Counted from the first letter of the stretch, positions 33,642 through 42,792 are shown. The stretch is 64,000 nt of DNA from JACCZX01 sp038216465 (GCA_038216465.1 JBBQQC010000011.1:1-64000); one strand, 5' to 3'. Notes: generated by a model from the letters alone, not told the origin. Translations and numbers: made by a program.

Positions 33642-34706
33642 CTACGCGTTGGCAAGATCCGCCTGCGTGGTAAACGCATCGGCAAAGAACTCACTGTCCG
33701 GCAATCCGCATTGTCCAACGAAGTCGCGTCGCGCAGCGTTGATCATCGCCGGCGCACCGCACGCGTAAACCTGAAACGCCGACAGGTCCGGCAGATCCCC
33801 CATCACCGCCTGGTGGACGAATCCGGCGCGGCCTTGCCACGCGTCCTCCGGCTGCGGCTCCGACAGCACCGGAACGTAGCGAAAATTGGGCTGCTCGCGT
33901 GCCCACTGTTCAGGCAGCTCCGGCATATACAAGTCTGGCCTCGCACGTGCACCCCAGTACAAGTACACGTCGCGTGCCGGTTTGTCCGCTTCATTGCGGT
34001 TTATCCGCTTGTAGAACACGTGCTCGGCGATCGCCTTGACGGGAGCAAACCCGGTTCCGCCCGCAAGCAGCACGATCGGCCGCGCGTTGTCCTCGCGCAG
34101 GAAAAACGTGCCGAGCGGCGCTTCGATGCGCAGGATGTCGCGCTCTTTTACCGGCGGCTCAACCGCACCGAACAGGTGGTCGGTAAATACGCCTCCCGGC
34201 GTGCGCCGTATATGGAGCTGGATCAGTTCGTCGGCATGCGGCGCGGTCGCAATCGAATACTGGCGCCGCGCGCCGTCCTTCAAGATGAAATCGAGGTATT
34301 GCCCGGCACGAAACTGCAGTCGCTCGTTGGCCGGCAGCTGCAGCGAGATCACCGCGATATCGGGTGCGGGCCATTCGATTTTTGCGATGCGTGCGGGCAT
34401 CTTGCGAATCGGAATATCGCCGAATCCCGTCAGCTCGCGCGCCTCGATTACGACATCAGTCAGCGGTCGCGACGAGCAAAAAAGCGCAAACCCCTTGGCC
34501 TCGTCGTCCGCCGACAGCGCCGACGACGAGTGCGCGCGATGCACAAGTTGACCTTCGACCAGCTTGCCCCGGCAGGTGCCGCACGCGCCGTCCTTGCACC
34601 CGTACGGTAGGCCGACGCCGTTGCGCAGCGCCGCCTCGAGCACGGTCTCGTCATTTTCAACGCTGAAGGTGCGGCCGCTGGGACGGACCGTCACGCCAAA
34701 GCCCAT
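33642..34706 (-). CDS. 2Fe-2S ferredoxin/flavin NAD(P)H reductase (AscD/CDP-glucoseen-reductase-like)
   Basis: 354 residues: N-terminal plant-type ferredoxin with Cys37, Cys42, Cys45 (CKDGACGTC) and Cys77, then an FAD domain with the flavin motif RQYS at 148-151 and an NAD(P)H domain with LLAGGTGFAPVKAI and the terminal YACGAPAMI. This order (2Fe-2S first) is that of phenol hydroxylase P5, AscD and XylZ-type reductases. No oxygenase or sugar gene lies beside it, so the electron acceptor is unknown; naming by family only. Confidence 0.88.
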   Translation of the reverse strand: MGFGVTVRPSGRTFSVENDETVLEAALRNGVGLPYGCKDGACGTCRGKLVEGQLVHRAHSSSALSADDEAKGFALFCSSRPLTDVVIEARELTGFGDIPIRKMPARIAKIEWPAPDIAVISLQLPANERLQFRAGQYLDFILKDGARRQYSIATAPHADELIQLHIRRTPGGVFTDHLFGAVEPPVKERDILRIEAPLGTFFLREDNARPIVLLAGGTGFAPVKAIAEHVFYKRINRNEADKPARDVYLYWGARARPDLYMPELPEQWAREQPNFRYVPVLSEPQPEDAWQGRAGFVHQAVMGDLPDLSAFQVYACGAPAMINAARRDFVGQCGLPDSEFFADAFTTQADLANA

Positions 34707-34713
34707 GCGGGTG

Positions 34714-35130
34714 CTAAGGCTTCAAATACGCGTAACCCTCGCGGCTTTGCAGTTGCGTGATTCGCTGCACGCCCGACGGCGTGAAGGTCACTTCGGGAAT
34801 GAACTGTTTTTCTTCGAGCTTGCGGTTTCGCAACGTGATCTTGCACACCTCGAACGCCACGCCCTGTGTTTTCAGATCCTCGACGATCACGTTGTACGGA
34901 TTCTTGTTGGCATCCTGCGCGCCGGTCATCAGAAAGTCGACGCCTTGCGCGTGCGCGACCACGACGATTTTTGCTGTCGGATCCACTTCAAGATGGTTGC
35001 GAATATTGCGCAGCCCATTGGTCGCCTGCGCCAGACCCTCGCCGAAGTGATAAACCACCTTGTCCTGAGCCAGCGCCGCGCACGAAAAGAGCGTGGCTGC
35101 GATGATGATCAATAGCCGCTGCTTCAACAT
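34714..35130 (-). CDS. Exported DsrE/DsrF-like family protein
   Basis: 138 residues: signal peptide (LLIIIAATLFSCAALAQ, cleavage after ALA) and a DsrE-like alpha/beta domain (KVVYHFGEGLAQATNGLRNIRNHL, AKIVVVAHAQGVDFL). One Cys (Cys96 region, FEVCKITL) sits where DsrE proteins carry the sulfur-handling cysteine. Being periplasmic it is not a cytoplasmic sulfur relay. Ends seven bases before the flavin reductase gene, so the two may be co-transcribed. Confidence 0.8.
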   Translation of the reverse strand: MLKQRLLIIIAATLFSCAALAQDKVVYHFGEGLAQATNGLRNIRNHLEVDPTAKIVVVAHAQGVDFLMTGAQDANKNPYNVIVEDLKTQGVAFEVCKITLRNRKLEEKQFIPEVTFTPSGVQRITQLQSREGYAYLKP

Positions 35131-35187
35131 TCACTTTTCTCCCTGTGCCTGGTTTACATTAAACGAATCGGGTCGCACCCGAAGCGT

Positions 35188-35263
35188 TGGTGCCGCTGAG
35201 AGGAGTCGAACCTCCGACCTTCGCATTACGAATGCGCTGCTCTACCAACTGAGCTACAGCGGC
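35188..35263 (-). tRNA. tRNA-Thr (anticodon CGT)
   Basis: On the minus strand a full cloverleaf: acceptor GCCGCTG / CAGCGGC, D-arm GCTCAGTTGGTAGAGC, anticodon stem GCATT...AATGC with loop anticodon CGT (reads ACG), T-arm GGAGGTTCGACTCC, discriminator A and an encoded CCA. 76 nt including CCA. Lies between the dsrE-like gene and queG. Confidence 0.96.
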
Positions 35264-35287
35264 GGATGGTCACTGCAACGACCGCGA

Positions 35288-35293
35288 AGTATA
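35288..35293 (-). promoter_or_regulatory. Candidate -10 of tRNA-Thr
   Basis: TATACT on the minus strand, 24 bases before the tRNA 5' end. No recognisable -35 at the right spacing, so tentative. Confidence 0.3.
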
Positions 35294-35303
35294 AGGGCGA
35301 CAG

Positions 35304-36410
35304 TCAGATCACCGGCTGCGCGACGTGCTGGTTCAGCGCCCAAGCCACGTGCTCGCGCACCAGCGCGCTCGAGTGATCCGTCCGCCTACGCAACGCCGTC
35401 ACGACTTCAGCAGAAAATGGCGCGTTTCCCAGCGCCACGGCAATATTGCGCAGCCAGCGCTCGTGGCCAATACGCCGGATCGCCGAGCCGGCGTGCCGCT
35501 CGTTGAACTCGGCTTCGTCCCATGCGAACAGCTCGATCAACGTGGTGCGGTCGAGTCCGTTGCGGACATCGAAATCAGGGAGTCCGGCGTTGCGCGCAAA
35601 TTTGTTCCACGGGCAGACGAGCTGACAATCGTCGCAGCCATAAACCCGGTTGCCGAGCAGAGGCCGCAGCTCGACCGGAATCGATCCGCGGTGCTCGATC
35701 GTCAGGTACGAAATGCAGCGGCGCGCGTCGAGCTGGTACGGCGCGGTAATCGCCCGCGTCGGGCAGATGTCGATGCAGCGCGCGCAGGTGCCGCAGTGAT
35801 CGCCGACCGTTTCGTCGATGGGCAGCGGTAGGTCGGTCAGGATCTCACCGAGGAAGAACATCGAGCCCACGTCCTGCGACAGCAGCAAGGTGTGCTTGCC
35901 GCGCCAACCCAACCCCGCCTTGCGCGCGATTTCGACTTCCAGCACCGGTGCCGAGTCGGTGGCAACGCGGTATCCAAGCTGGCCTACTTCGGATTCGATA
36001 CGCGTGGCAAGCTTTTGCAACCGCTCGCGCAGCACTTTGTGATAGTCGCGGCCGCGCGCGTAAATCGAAACGACGGCGGCACCCGGTGTCGCGATTCGAT
36101 CGAACTCGCGTTGCGCCCAAGCAACTTCAGTTTCCCGCGGCAGATAGTCCATGCGGGCGGCGATCACGCGCTGCGCGCCCGGCAACAGCAGCGCGGGATC
36201 GGCACGCAACGCGGCATGGCGCTGCAGATAATCCATATCGCCGTGCTTGCCGGCCGCCAGGAATGCATCGAGTTGTTGCGCGGCGGCCGCGACGTCGATA
36301 TCAGTAATGCCGACCCGGGCAAAGCCGAGTTGCGTGCCCCATTCGCGAATCCGCGCGGCAAGATCAGTGAACTCGCGCGTATCGTGCGCAGCTTCTGACG
36401 GAACGCTCAT
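35304..36410 (-). CDS. queG: Epoxyqueuosine reductase QueG
   Basis: 368 residues; cobalamin and Fe-S enzyme for the last step of queuosine synthesis in tRNA. Two [4Fe-4S] motifs, CGTCARCIDICPTRAI and GCDDCQLVCPWN, a middle CISYLTIEHRG segment and a C-terminal HEAT-like repeat region (VREHVAWALNQ). The ATG for MSVPSEAAHD is the family-like start; the frame extends into tsaE without similarity. Divergent from tsaE with six bases between start codons. Works in the same pathway as queA and tgt about 15 kb away. Confidence 0.95.
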   Translation of the reverse strand: MSVPSEAAHDTREFTDLAARIREWGTQLGFARVGITDIDVAAAAQQLDAFLAAGKHGDMDYLQRHAALRADPALLLPGAQRVIAARMDYLPRETEVAWAQREFDRIATPGAAVVSIYARGRDYHKVLRERLQKLATRIESEVGQLGYRVATDSAPVLEVEIARKAGLGWRGKHTLLLSQDVGSMFFLGEILTDLPLPIDETVGDHCGTCARCIDICPTRAITAPYQLDARRCISYLTIEHRGSIPVELRPLLGNRVYGCDDCQLVCPWNKFARNAGLPDFDVRNGLDRTTLIELFAWDEAEFNERHAGSAIRRIGHERWLRNIAVALGNAPFSAEVVTALRRRTDHSSALVREHVAWALNQHVAQPVI

Positions 36411-36416
36411 CCAGCA

Positions 36417-36959
36417 TTGTCCAACACACTGTCCCTTGCTGACGCCGCAGCCACCGACGTGCTGGGCGGCGCGCTCGCGAGCGCGATGTGTGCGCATTGG
36501 GCGCGCATACGAGCGCAAGGTCTGCAACTGGACCTGTGCGGCGACCTCGGTGCGGGCAAATCGGCTCTGGTGCGCGCCACCCTGCGCGGGCTTGGCGTCA
36601 GCGGCGCCATAAAGAGCCCTACTTTTGCCCTGCTTGAACCTTATACGGTTTCGAGCTTAGACTTCTACCACTTTGATTTTTATCGGCTTAAGAATCCTGC
36701 CGAGTTTGGAACTCTAGGATTTCGCGAGCTGTTCGGGTCGGGTCGAATTTGCGCCGTCGAATGGCCCGAACGAGCTGGAGCACGACTGCCGACTGCCGAT
36801 ATATCGATCGCGTTGAGCATCGATGGTGAGGGTCGGCTGGCAACGATCAATACAGCAAGCGAGCTGGGCAACGAATGTCTATGCAGCGTGATGGAGGATA
36901 TGCACAGAGCCGGCGGCGCTTCATTACCGCCGGTGCCGGCACGCTCGTTATTGCGTTGA
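36417..36959 (+). CDS. tsaE: tRNA threonylcarbamoyladenosine biosynthesis protein TsaE
   Basis: 180-residue ATPase that works with TsaB and TsaD to make t6A37 in ANN-decoding tRNAs. Walker A CGDLGAGKSALVR (41-53), SPTFALLEPY, the HFDFYRL motif and VEWPERAGARLP are all present. The start is TTG; no ATG/GTG lies near the family N-terminus. About 25 residues longer than usual: the last 28 codons are read in another frame as the start of amiC, an 85-bp overlap. Confidence 0.93.
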   Translation: MSNTLSLADAAATDVLGGALASAMCAHWARIRAQGLQLDLCGDLGAGKSALVRATLRGLGVSGAIKSPTFALLEPYTVSSLDFYHFDFYRLKNPAEFGTLGFRELFGSGRICAVEWPERAGARLPTADISIALSIDGEGRLATINTASELGNECLCSVMEDMHRAGGASLPPVPARSLLR

Positions 36960-38116
36960 CGCATCACGACATCGCGTCCGGTGCGACGCTGCTGGCAGTG
37001 CGCGTGTGGCCCGCCGAGGATTACACCCGCGTCACGCTCGAACACGATGGGCCGCTGACGTTCTCGCATTTCATGGTGCGCGACCCGCTGCGGCTGGTGG
37101 TCGAAATCGACGGCCTCGAGCTGACACCGACACTGAAGGAGCTGGTCGGCAAGGTCGAGGCAAACGATCCGTATATCGCGCGGGTGCGAGTTGGCCAGAA
37201 CCGGCCGAACGTCGCGCGCCTGGTGATCGAGCTGAAGGAAGACATCAAGCCGCAAGTGTTTTCGCTAGAGCCGGTGGGCCCGTATCAACATCGGCTGGTG
37301 ATGGATCTGTATCCGCTCAATCCGCCCGATCCGCTGCTTGCATTGCTGCGCGAACAGGCAACGCGGACATTGCCGCAGAATCCGCGCCCGAAGCCGGCCG
37401 ACGTTCAGCGCATCGTCACCGTTGCAATCGATCCGGGACACGGAGGCGAAGATCCCGGTGCTGTCGGACGCGGCGGTACCTTCGAGAAGACCGTCACCCT
37501 CGAAATCGGGCAGCGCTTGCGCGAAATGATCGCGGCCGAGCCGCAGATGCGGGTCGCAATGACGCGCGACGGCGATTTCTTCGTCCCGCTGCGCACCCGC
37601 GTATCGAAGGCGCGCGCGGTCCAGGCCGACTTGTTCGTCTCGATTCATGCCGACGCCTGGATCCGGCCCGATGCGCATGGTTCGTCGGTATTTGCACTGT
37701 CCGAGAACGGCGCCTCGAGCAGCGCCGCGGCCTATATCGCAAAGAAGGAAAACAACGCCGATCGGATCGGTGGCATCAACCTCGCGTCCAAAGACCGCCA
37801 GCTGCAACGCGTTTTGCTCGATCTGTCGACCACCGCGCAGATCAACGACAGCTTGAAGCTCGGCGGCGCGGTGCTGCGCGAGCTCGAGCGCATCAACCGA
37901 CTGCACAAACCGAGGGTCGAACAGGCGGGGTTTGCCGTGCTAAAGGCGCCTGACATCCCATCGATCCTGGTCGAGACCGCGTTCATCAGCAATCCCGACG
38001 AAGAAAAGCGGCTACGCGACGACGGCTATCAGGACCAGATGGCGCGGGCGATCCTGGCCGGCATCAAGCGTTACTTCGCGAAGAACCCGCCGCTGGCCCG
38101 CAATCCACTGACGTAG
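36875..38116 (+). CDS. amiC: N-acetylmuramoyl-L-alanine amidase (AmiC/AmiB type)
   Basis: 413 residues; periplasmic zinc amidase that splits daughter-cell peptidoglycan. Twin-arginine signal SRRRFITAG at 12-20 followed by a hydrophobic stretch, an AMIN domain (about 40-135, septal targeting), then the Amidase_3 domain with AIDPGHGGEDPGA, LFVSIHADAW and VETAFISNPDEE carrying the Zn and catalytic residues. Tat export fits AmiC. The ATG lies inside tsaE, a conserved pairing. Confidence 0.94.
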   Translation: MSMQRDGGYAQSRRRFITAGAGTLVIALTHHDIASGATLLAVRVWPAEDYTRVTLEHDGPLTFSHFMVRDPLRLVVEIDGLELTPTLKELVGKVEANDPYIARVRVGQNRPNVARLVIELKEDIKPQVFSLEPVGPYQHRLVMDLYPLNPPDPLLALLREQATRTLPQNPRPKPADVQRIVTVAIDPGHGGEDPGAVGRGGTFEKTVTLEIGQRLREMIAAEPQMRVAMTRDGDFFVPLRTRVSKARAVQADLFVSIHADAWIRPDAHGSSVFALSENGASSSAAAYIAKKENNADRIGGINLASKDRQLQRVLLDLSTTAQINDSLKLGGAVLRELERINRLHKPRVEQAGFAVLKAPDIPSILVETAFISNPDEEKRLRDDGYQDQMARAILAGIKRYFAKNPPLARNPLT

Positions 38117-38126
38117 GAGGAGAGGA

Positions 38127-38792
38127 TCACTTGGGATCGCGCGCCGGCCGGCGCATCAGCCGTATCAGCGCGGTCAACGCCAGCGGCCCGAGGGCCGCGG
38201 CAATACCGGTAACAAGAATGATTCCGAGGTTGTCTCGAACCAGCGGCATGTTGCCGAACAGGTAGCCGCCGTATACCAGCGATACCACCCACACGCACGC
38301 ACCCAGCACATTGAAGAACTGAAACTTTCGAAAGTTCATCAGCGATGCACCGGCTACCAGCGGCGCGAAAGAACGCACCACCGGAACGAAGCGCGCAATC
38401 ATCACGGTCTTGCCGCCGTGCCGCTCGAAAAACACGTGCGTCTTCTTCAGTGCGACCTGATCGATCCAGCCGATGCTGCCGTCGTAGACCTTCTTCCCGA
38501 GCCATGCGCCGATGAAATAGTTCAGCGTATTGCCCAGCACCGCAGCAGCCGCGATGACGACCGCGAGCAGATGCACATTCAATCCCTTGGCCTGCACCGC
38601 CGGCAGCGCTGAAATCGCACCGGCAACGAACAGCAGCGAGTCGCCGGGCAGAAACGCCAGCACGACCAGGCCGGTCTCCGAAAAAAAAATCGTAGCCAGC
38701 GTGACGTAGACGAGCAAGACGTTGCGCTCGAGGATCGACGCCAGGAAGCGATCGGTCGCCGTGAACAGGTCGAGCCAGTTAATGCCGTCCAT
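38127..38792 (-). CDS. DedA family membrane protein
   Basis: 221 residues, four to five hydrophobic helices and the DedA/SNARE-associated signature: LAFLPGDSLLFVAGA, HVFFERHGGKTVMIARFVPVVRSFAPLVAGASLM, and NVLGACVWV. Family members are undecaprenyl-phosphate or phospholipid flippases that affect envelope stability; the exact lipid cannot be assigned here. Convergent with amiC, ten bases apart. Confidence 0.9.
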   Translation of the reverse strand: MDGINWLDLFTATDRFLASILERNVLLVYVTLATIFFSETGLVVLAFLPGDSLLFVAGAISALPAVQAKGLNVHLLAVVIAAAAVLGNTLNYFIGAWLGKKVYDGSIGWIDQVALKKTHVFFERHGGKTVMIARFVPVVRSFAPLVAGASLMNFRKFQFFNVLGACVWVVSLVYGGYLFGNMPLVRDNLGIILVTGIAAALGPLALTALIRLMRRPARDPK

Positions 38793-38889
38793 CGGAGCGA
38801 TAGTGACAGCGCAGATGCGCAAAGCGGAGTGCGAGGCAGCGCGAGATCATACGTGAGCACAGCATCGCAAATGTTTCGTCCTGCATTCT

Positions 38890-38895
38890 TATAAT
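38890..38895 (+). promoter_or_regulatory. -10 element (TATAAT) immediately before mutL
   Basis: Perfect TATAAT ending six bases before the mutL ATG. With normal spacing transcription would begin at or next to the A of the start codon, so mutL mRNA could be leaderless. A -35 is not obvious. Confidence 0.5.
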
Positions 38896-38901
38896 CCGGA
38901 C

Positions 38902-40638
38902 ATGAATGCCACCCTTCGTCGCGCAATCCGGCCTTTGACGGATGCGCTAGTCAGCCAAATTGCCGCCGGCGAAGTGGTCGAACGGCCGGCGTCGGTAATC
39001 AAGGAACTGCTCGAAAACAGCCTCGATGCCGGAGCGACACAGATCGACGTCCGGCTCGAGGCCGGCGGCATCAAGCGCATCGTGGTGGCCGACAACGGCG
39101 CGGGCATCCCGCGCGACGAGCTGCTGCTCGCACTCGCGCGACACGCCACCAGCAAGATCGCGAGCCTGGAAGAGCTGGAAAGCGTCGAGTCGCTCGGCTT
39201 TCGCGGCGAAGCGCTGGCGTCGATAGCGTCGGTAGCCGACGTATCCATCACGTCGCGCGTGTCCGACAGCGACAGCGCGTTTTGCGCGCGTACCGGACTC
39301 GAACGTGTCGAGCCGGCGGCCGGCTCGATCGGCACGCGCATCGAAGTGGCCGATCTGTTTCACAAGACGCCGGCGCGCCGCAAATTCCTGCGCAGCGAAG
39401 CCACCGAGCTCGCGCATTGCCTGACACAGGTCGAGCGCGCGGCGGCGGCGCACTCGGCGGTGGCGTTCACGGTCACCCATCAGGGTCGGACTCTGTTCGC
39501 GCTGCCGCCGCAGAATGCGCGCGAGCGTGCACTGCGACTGATGCCCGAAGAGTTTGCGGCCGCGCGGCGCGAGGTCGAGCAGGATGCCGGCGCCGTGCGC
39601 GTACACGGGTGGGCCTGCGCGCCTACCGCCAGCCGGGCGCGTGCCGACGCTCAATATTTTTTCGTCAATGGCCGCTACGTGCGCGACAAGGTGCTGACGC
39701 ACGCAGTGCGAGCGGCCTATGCCGACGTGCTGCACGGCGCGTCGCAGCCGATGTATTGCCTGTATCTGACGATCGATCCGAAGCGCGTCGACGTCAACGT
39801 ACACCCGACGAAGACCGAAGTGCGGTTTCGCGATTCATCCAGCGTGCATCAATTCGTGATGCACGCAGTGCAGGCCGCTCTGGCGCAATCGGTGCGGCCA
39901 TCGCCGCCGGACGCTGTTGGAGTCGCGCTGGCGTACCGTCAAGCACCGGCGCATCAGACGGCGTTTGGCGTGGCGCAAAATGTGGCCGACTACCTGGCAC
40001 TGCTCGCTGACCGGCCGGCGCCGGCGCTCCGTGACGACGCCGATGAACCGGCCGACGTGCCGCTCGGTTTCGCAGTCGCCCAGCTTTCCGGCATTTATAT
40101 CCTGGCTCAAAACGAGCGCGGATTGATCATCGTGGATATGCACGCCGCGCACGAACGCATCGTGTACGAAAAGCTGAAACGTCAGCTCGATCAACGCCAG
40201 ATTCCGCAACAGCGCCTGCTGATACCGCAGGTGTTCTCCGCTTCCGCCGTCGAGATCGCGACCGCAACCGAGCACGGCGAACTGCTCGAGCAACTCGGTC
40301 TGGACGTTTCTCTGGCATCACCGACGCAGGTTGCATTGCGCGGCGTGCCGGCCCTGCTGTCGCAAGCCGACGGCGCGCAGCTGACGCGCGATGTGCTGCG
40401 CGACGTGCGCGAATACGGCGGCACGCGCGTGTTGACCGAGCATCGCAACGAATTGTTGTCGACGCTGGCGTGCCACGGCGCGGTGCGTGCCAATCGCCGT
40501 CTGACGATCGACGAGATGAACGCTTTGCTGCGCGAGATGGAGGCGACCGAGCGCGCCGATCAATGCAACCACGGGCGCCCGACCTGGGTGCAGCTCGCGG
40601 TCGGAGACCTCGACAAGCTGTTCCTGCGCGGCCGATGA
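38902..40638 (+). CDS. mutL: DNA mismatch repair protein MutL (endonuclease type)
   Basis: 578 residues. GHKL ATPase motifs: ENSLDAGATQIDV, DNGAGI and LGFRGEALASI, then the transducer domain (YVRDKVLTH, DVNVHPTKTEVRF). The C-terminal domain carries DMHAAHERIVYE from residue 412, ACHGAVRAN and CNHGRPTW, which fit the DxHAxxExxxxE, ACR-type and CNHGRP motifs of endonuclease MutL, unlike E. coli MutL. Nicking would then direct repair in a strain without Dam/MutH; the absence of MutH is inferred. Overlaps the MFS gene by ATGA. Confidence 0.95.
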   Translation: MNATLRRAIRPLTDALVSQIAAGEVVERPASVIKELLENSLDAGATQIDVRLEAGGIKRIVVADNGAGIPRDELLLALARHATSKIASLEELESVESLGFRGEALASIASVADVSITSRVSDSDSAFCARTGLERVEPAAGSIGTRIEVADLFHKTPARRKFLRSEATELAHCLTQVERAAAAHSAVAFTVTHQGRTLFALPPQNARERALRLMPEEFAAARREVEQDAGAVRVHGWACAPTASRARADAQYFFVNGRYVRDKVLTHAVRAAYADVLHGASQPMYCLYLTIDPKRVDVNVHPTKTEVRFRDSSSVHQFVMHAVQAALAQSVRPSPPDAVGVALAYRQAPAHQTAFGVAQNVADYLALLADRPAPALRDDADEPADVPLGFAVAQLSGIYILAQNERGLIIVDMHAAHERIVYEKLKRQLDQRQIPQQRLLIPQVFSASAVEIATATEHGELLEQLGLDVSLASPTQVALRGVPALLSQADGAQLTRDVLRDVREYGGTRVLTEHRNELLSTLACHGAVRANRRLTIDEMNALLREMEATERADQCNHGRPTWVQLAVGDLDKLFLRGR

Positions 40639-41873
40639 CAAGTGCTTCGGCCGCCGGCGCGCGACTCGCCGCCGCCGGCGTGACCGGCACCACCGTTCTG
40701 CTGTTGACGGCGGGACTGTCGATGCTGCAGCCGCTGTCGACCGACATGTATCTGTCGACGCTGCCCGGCATCGCCGCCTACTTCAACGCCAGCGTGGCCT
40801 CGGCGCAGTCGACACTGTGGATATTCATCGCCGCCTTCGGCGTCTGGCAATTGATCGCAGGGCCGTTGTCCGATCGCTTCGGCCGTTATCCGATCGTCAT
40901 CGCCGGCGCATTGACTTACTGCGCGGCGAGCGTACTGGCGATGATCGCGCCGTCGCTTGAATTGCTCGTCGTCGGGCGCGTGCTGCAAGCAGTCGGCGCA
41001 TGTACGTGCCTGGTTGGCGCGCGAGGGTTCGTCCGCGACCTGTACGCGCCGACCGAGGGTGCCCGCATGATTGCAAACGCCGCGACGCTGATGAGCCTCG
41101 CGCCGCTGATCGCACCGTTGATCGGTGCCGCGCTGTATGTGCGCTTCGGCTGGCGCTCAGTGTTCGCGCTGCTGGTGGCGTTTTCATTGCTGCTCGCGTT
41201 TTTTGCGGCATCCAAGCTGCGAGAAACGAACACACGCCGCAATCCGGCCGCACTATCTCTGCAGCCGATGCTTCGCACCTACGGCGCCGTCGCGCGTTCG
41301 CCGGCATTCCGCGCTTACGCGCTGGCGGCCGCAGCAACCTACGCGTGCCTGTTTGCCTTTCTTTCGGGCTCGTCTTTCGTGTTGATCAACGTGCTGGGCC
41401 AGACGCCTACCGTTTTCGCGCTGTCGTTCGCAACGATGGTCGGCGGTTACTTGATCGGCACCGTCATTTGCCGCCGACTGCTGCATGTCTACGGGTTGCA
41501 GCGAACCGTCTGCATCGGCGCCTCGTTGCAGGCAACCGCAGGCCTGGTGCTGGCTGCGCTGGCATTGGGCGGAGTGCATGTGCCGCTCGCAATCAGCGCG
41601 CCGATGCTTTTCATCGGGGTCTCGCATGGCATCGTGCAGCCGCCTGTGCAGTCCGGCGCGGTCGCACCGTTTCCTCATGCAGCCGGCGCCGCTGCTGCGT
41701 TGCTCGGCTTCGCGATGATGCTCGTTGTTACTTGCGTCGGCATCTGGATTGGCGTCAGCTACAACGGCACTGTGTATCCGCTGACGTTGACGATCTGCGG
41801 CTGCGCACTCGCATCGGCGTTGATCGCGTTCACACTGGTGCGCAAGGACGGCGATATCTCAGCCCATGGCTGA
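40635..41873 (+). CDS. MFS transporter, Bcr/CflA family drug efflux
   Basis: 412 residues, twelve hydrophobic helices. Bcr/CflA features: LQPLSTDMYLSTLPGIAAYF at helix 1, the MFS motif GPLSDRFGRYPIVIAG between helices 2 and 3, and RVLQAVGACTCLVGARGFVRD. Exports bicyclomycin, sulfonamides or similar compounds in known members. Coupled to mutL upstream and overlapping miaA by eight bases downstream, a tight mutL-MFS-miaA unit in which the efflux gene replaces the more usual direct mutL-miaA contact. Confidence 0.88.
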   Translation: MTSASAAGARLAAAGVTGTTVLLLTAGLSMLQPLSTDMYLSTLPGIAAYFNASVASAQSTLWIFIAAFGVWQLIAGPLSDRFGRYPIVIAGALTYCAASVLAMIAPSLELLVVGRVLQAVGACTCLVGARGFVRDLYAPTEGARMIANAATLMSLAPLIAPLIGAALYVRFGWRSVFALLVAFSLLLAFFAASKLRETNTRRNPAALSLQPMLRTYGAVARSPAFRAYALAAAATYACLFAFLSGSSFVLINVLGQTPTVFALSFATMVGGYLIGTVICRRLLHVYGLQRTVCIGASLQATAGLVLAALALGGVHVPLAISAPMLFIGVSHGIVQPPVQSGAVAPFPHAAGAAAALLGFAMMLVVTCVGIWIGVSYNGTVYPLTLTICGCALASALIAFTLVRKDGDISAHG

Positions 41874-42792
41874 TGCCGTCGATGCGGTCCTGCTGCTCGG
41901 TCCCACCGCGAGCGGCAAAAGCGCGCTCGCGATGCAACTGGCAGAAAAGATCTCGCTTGAGCTGGTGTCGGTCGATTCGGCGCAGGTTTATCGCGGCATG
42001 GACATCGGCACCGCCAAACCCAGCGCCGCCGATCGCGCGGCGGTTCCCCACCATCTGCTCGATATCAGAGATCCGTCCGAGCCGTACTCGGCCGCCGAGT
42101 TCGTGCGTGATGCGACGGTTGTCATTCGAGAGATTCGCGAGCGCGGCCGGCTGCCGTTGTTGGTAGGCGGAACAATGCTCTACGCAAAAGCGCTGCGCGA
42201 CGGACTGTCGGCGTTGCCGTCGGCGAATGCGGAAGTGAGAGCGCGGATCGAGGCCGAGGCACGCGCGGTCGGTTGGCCGGCGCTGCACGCGCGGCTGGCC
42301 CAAGTCGATCAGCCGACCGCCGCTCGGCTGAAGCCGAACGACGGACAACGCATCCAGCGCGCGCTCGAGATCTACCAATCGACAGGCACGCCGATGTCGG
42401 AACACCTCGCCGCCGGAACGACGTCCGCGTTGAAATTGTCGACGATAACGCTACTGCCCTCCGATCGCGCGCAGCTGCATCGGCGCATAGCGCAACGCTT
42501 CGATGCGATGCTCGACGCCGGCTTCACCGAAGAAGTACGCGCGCTGCATGCTCGCGGTGACCTTCATTCAGATTTACCGGCGATGCGCAGCGTCGGCTAT
42601 CGCCAGGCATGGCTTTTCCTTGAGGGCCACTACACGATGCCGGAGTTTCGAGCCGCCGGCATCGCCGCCACACGACAAATGGCGAAAAGGCAGATGACCT
42701 GGCTGCGTTCGATGGCAGAGACGACCATTATCGAATCAGCCGGCGCGGCGGCTAGCAAACTAACGTCGCTTCTACTAGCGACGATCCAGTAA
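41866..42792 (+). CDS. miaA: tRNA dimethylallyltransferase MiaA
   Basis: 308 residues; transfers dimethylallyl to A37 of tRNAs reading UNN codons. P-loop LGPTASGKSALA (about 10-21), DSAQVYRGMDIGTAKPS, PLLVGGTMLYAKAL, and the swinging region with RSVGYRQAW and TRQMAKRQMTWLR. Overlaps the MFS gene at its start, and its last 18 bp overlap the stop end of a convergent flavoprotein gene. Confidence 0.95.
   Translation: MADAVDAVLLLGPTASGKSALAMQLAEKISLELVSVDSAQVYRGMDIGTAKPSAADRAAVPHHLLDIRDPSEPYSAAEFVRDATVVIREIRERGRLPLLVGGTMLYAKALRDGLSALPSANAEVRARIEAEARAVGWPALHARLAQVDQPTAARLKPNDGQRIQRALEIYQSTGTPMSEHLAAGTTSALKLSTITLLPSDRAQLHRRIAQRFDAMLDAGFTEEVRALHARGDLHSDLPAMRSVGYRQAWLFLEGHYTMPEFRAAGIAATRQMAKRQMTWLRSMAETTIIESAGAAASKLTSLLLATIQ

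Noticed and set aside
33363..34610. Long plus-strand frame (415 codons) antisense to argC and the flavin reductase
   Set aside because: No domain similarity, and both antisense genes are clear and full length; the long frame is a by-product of GC-rich codon use.
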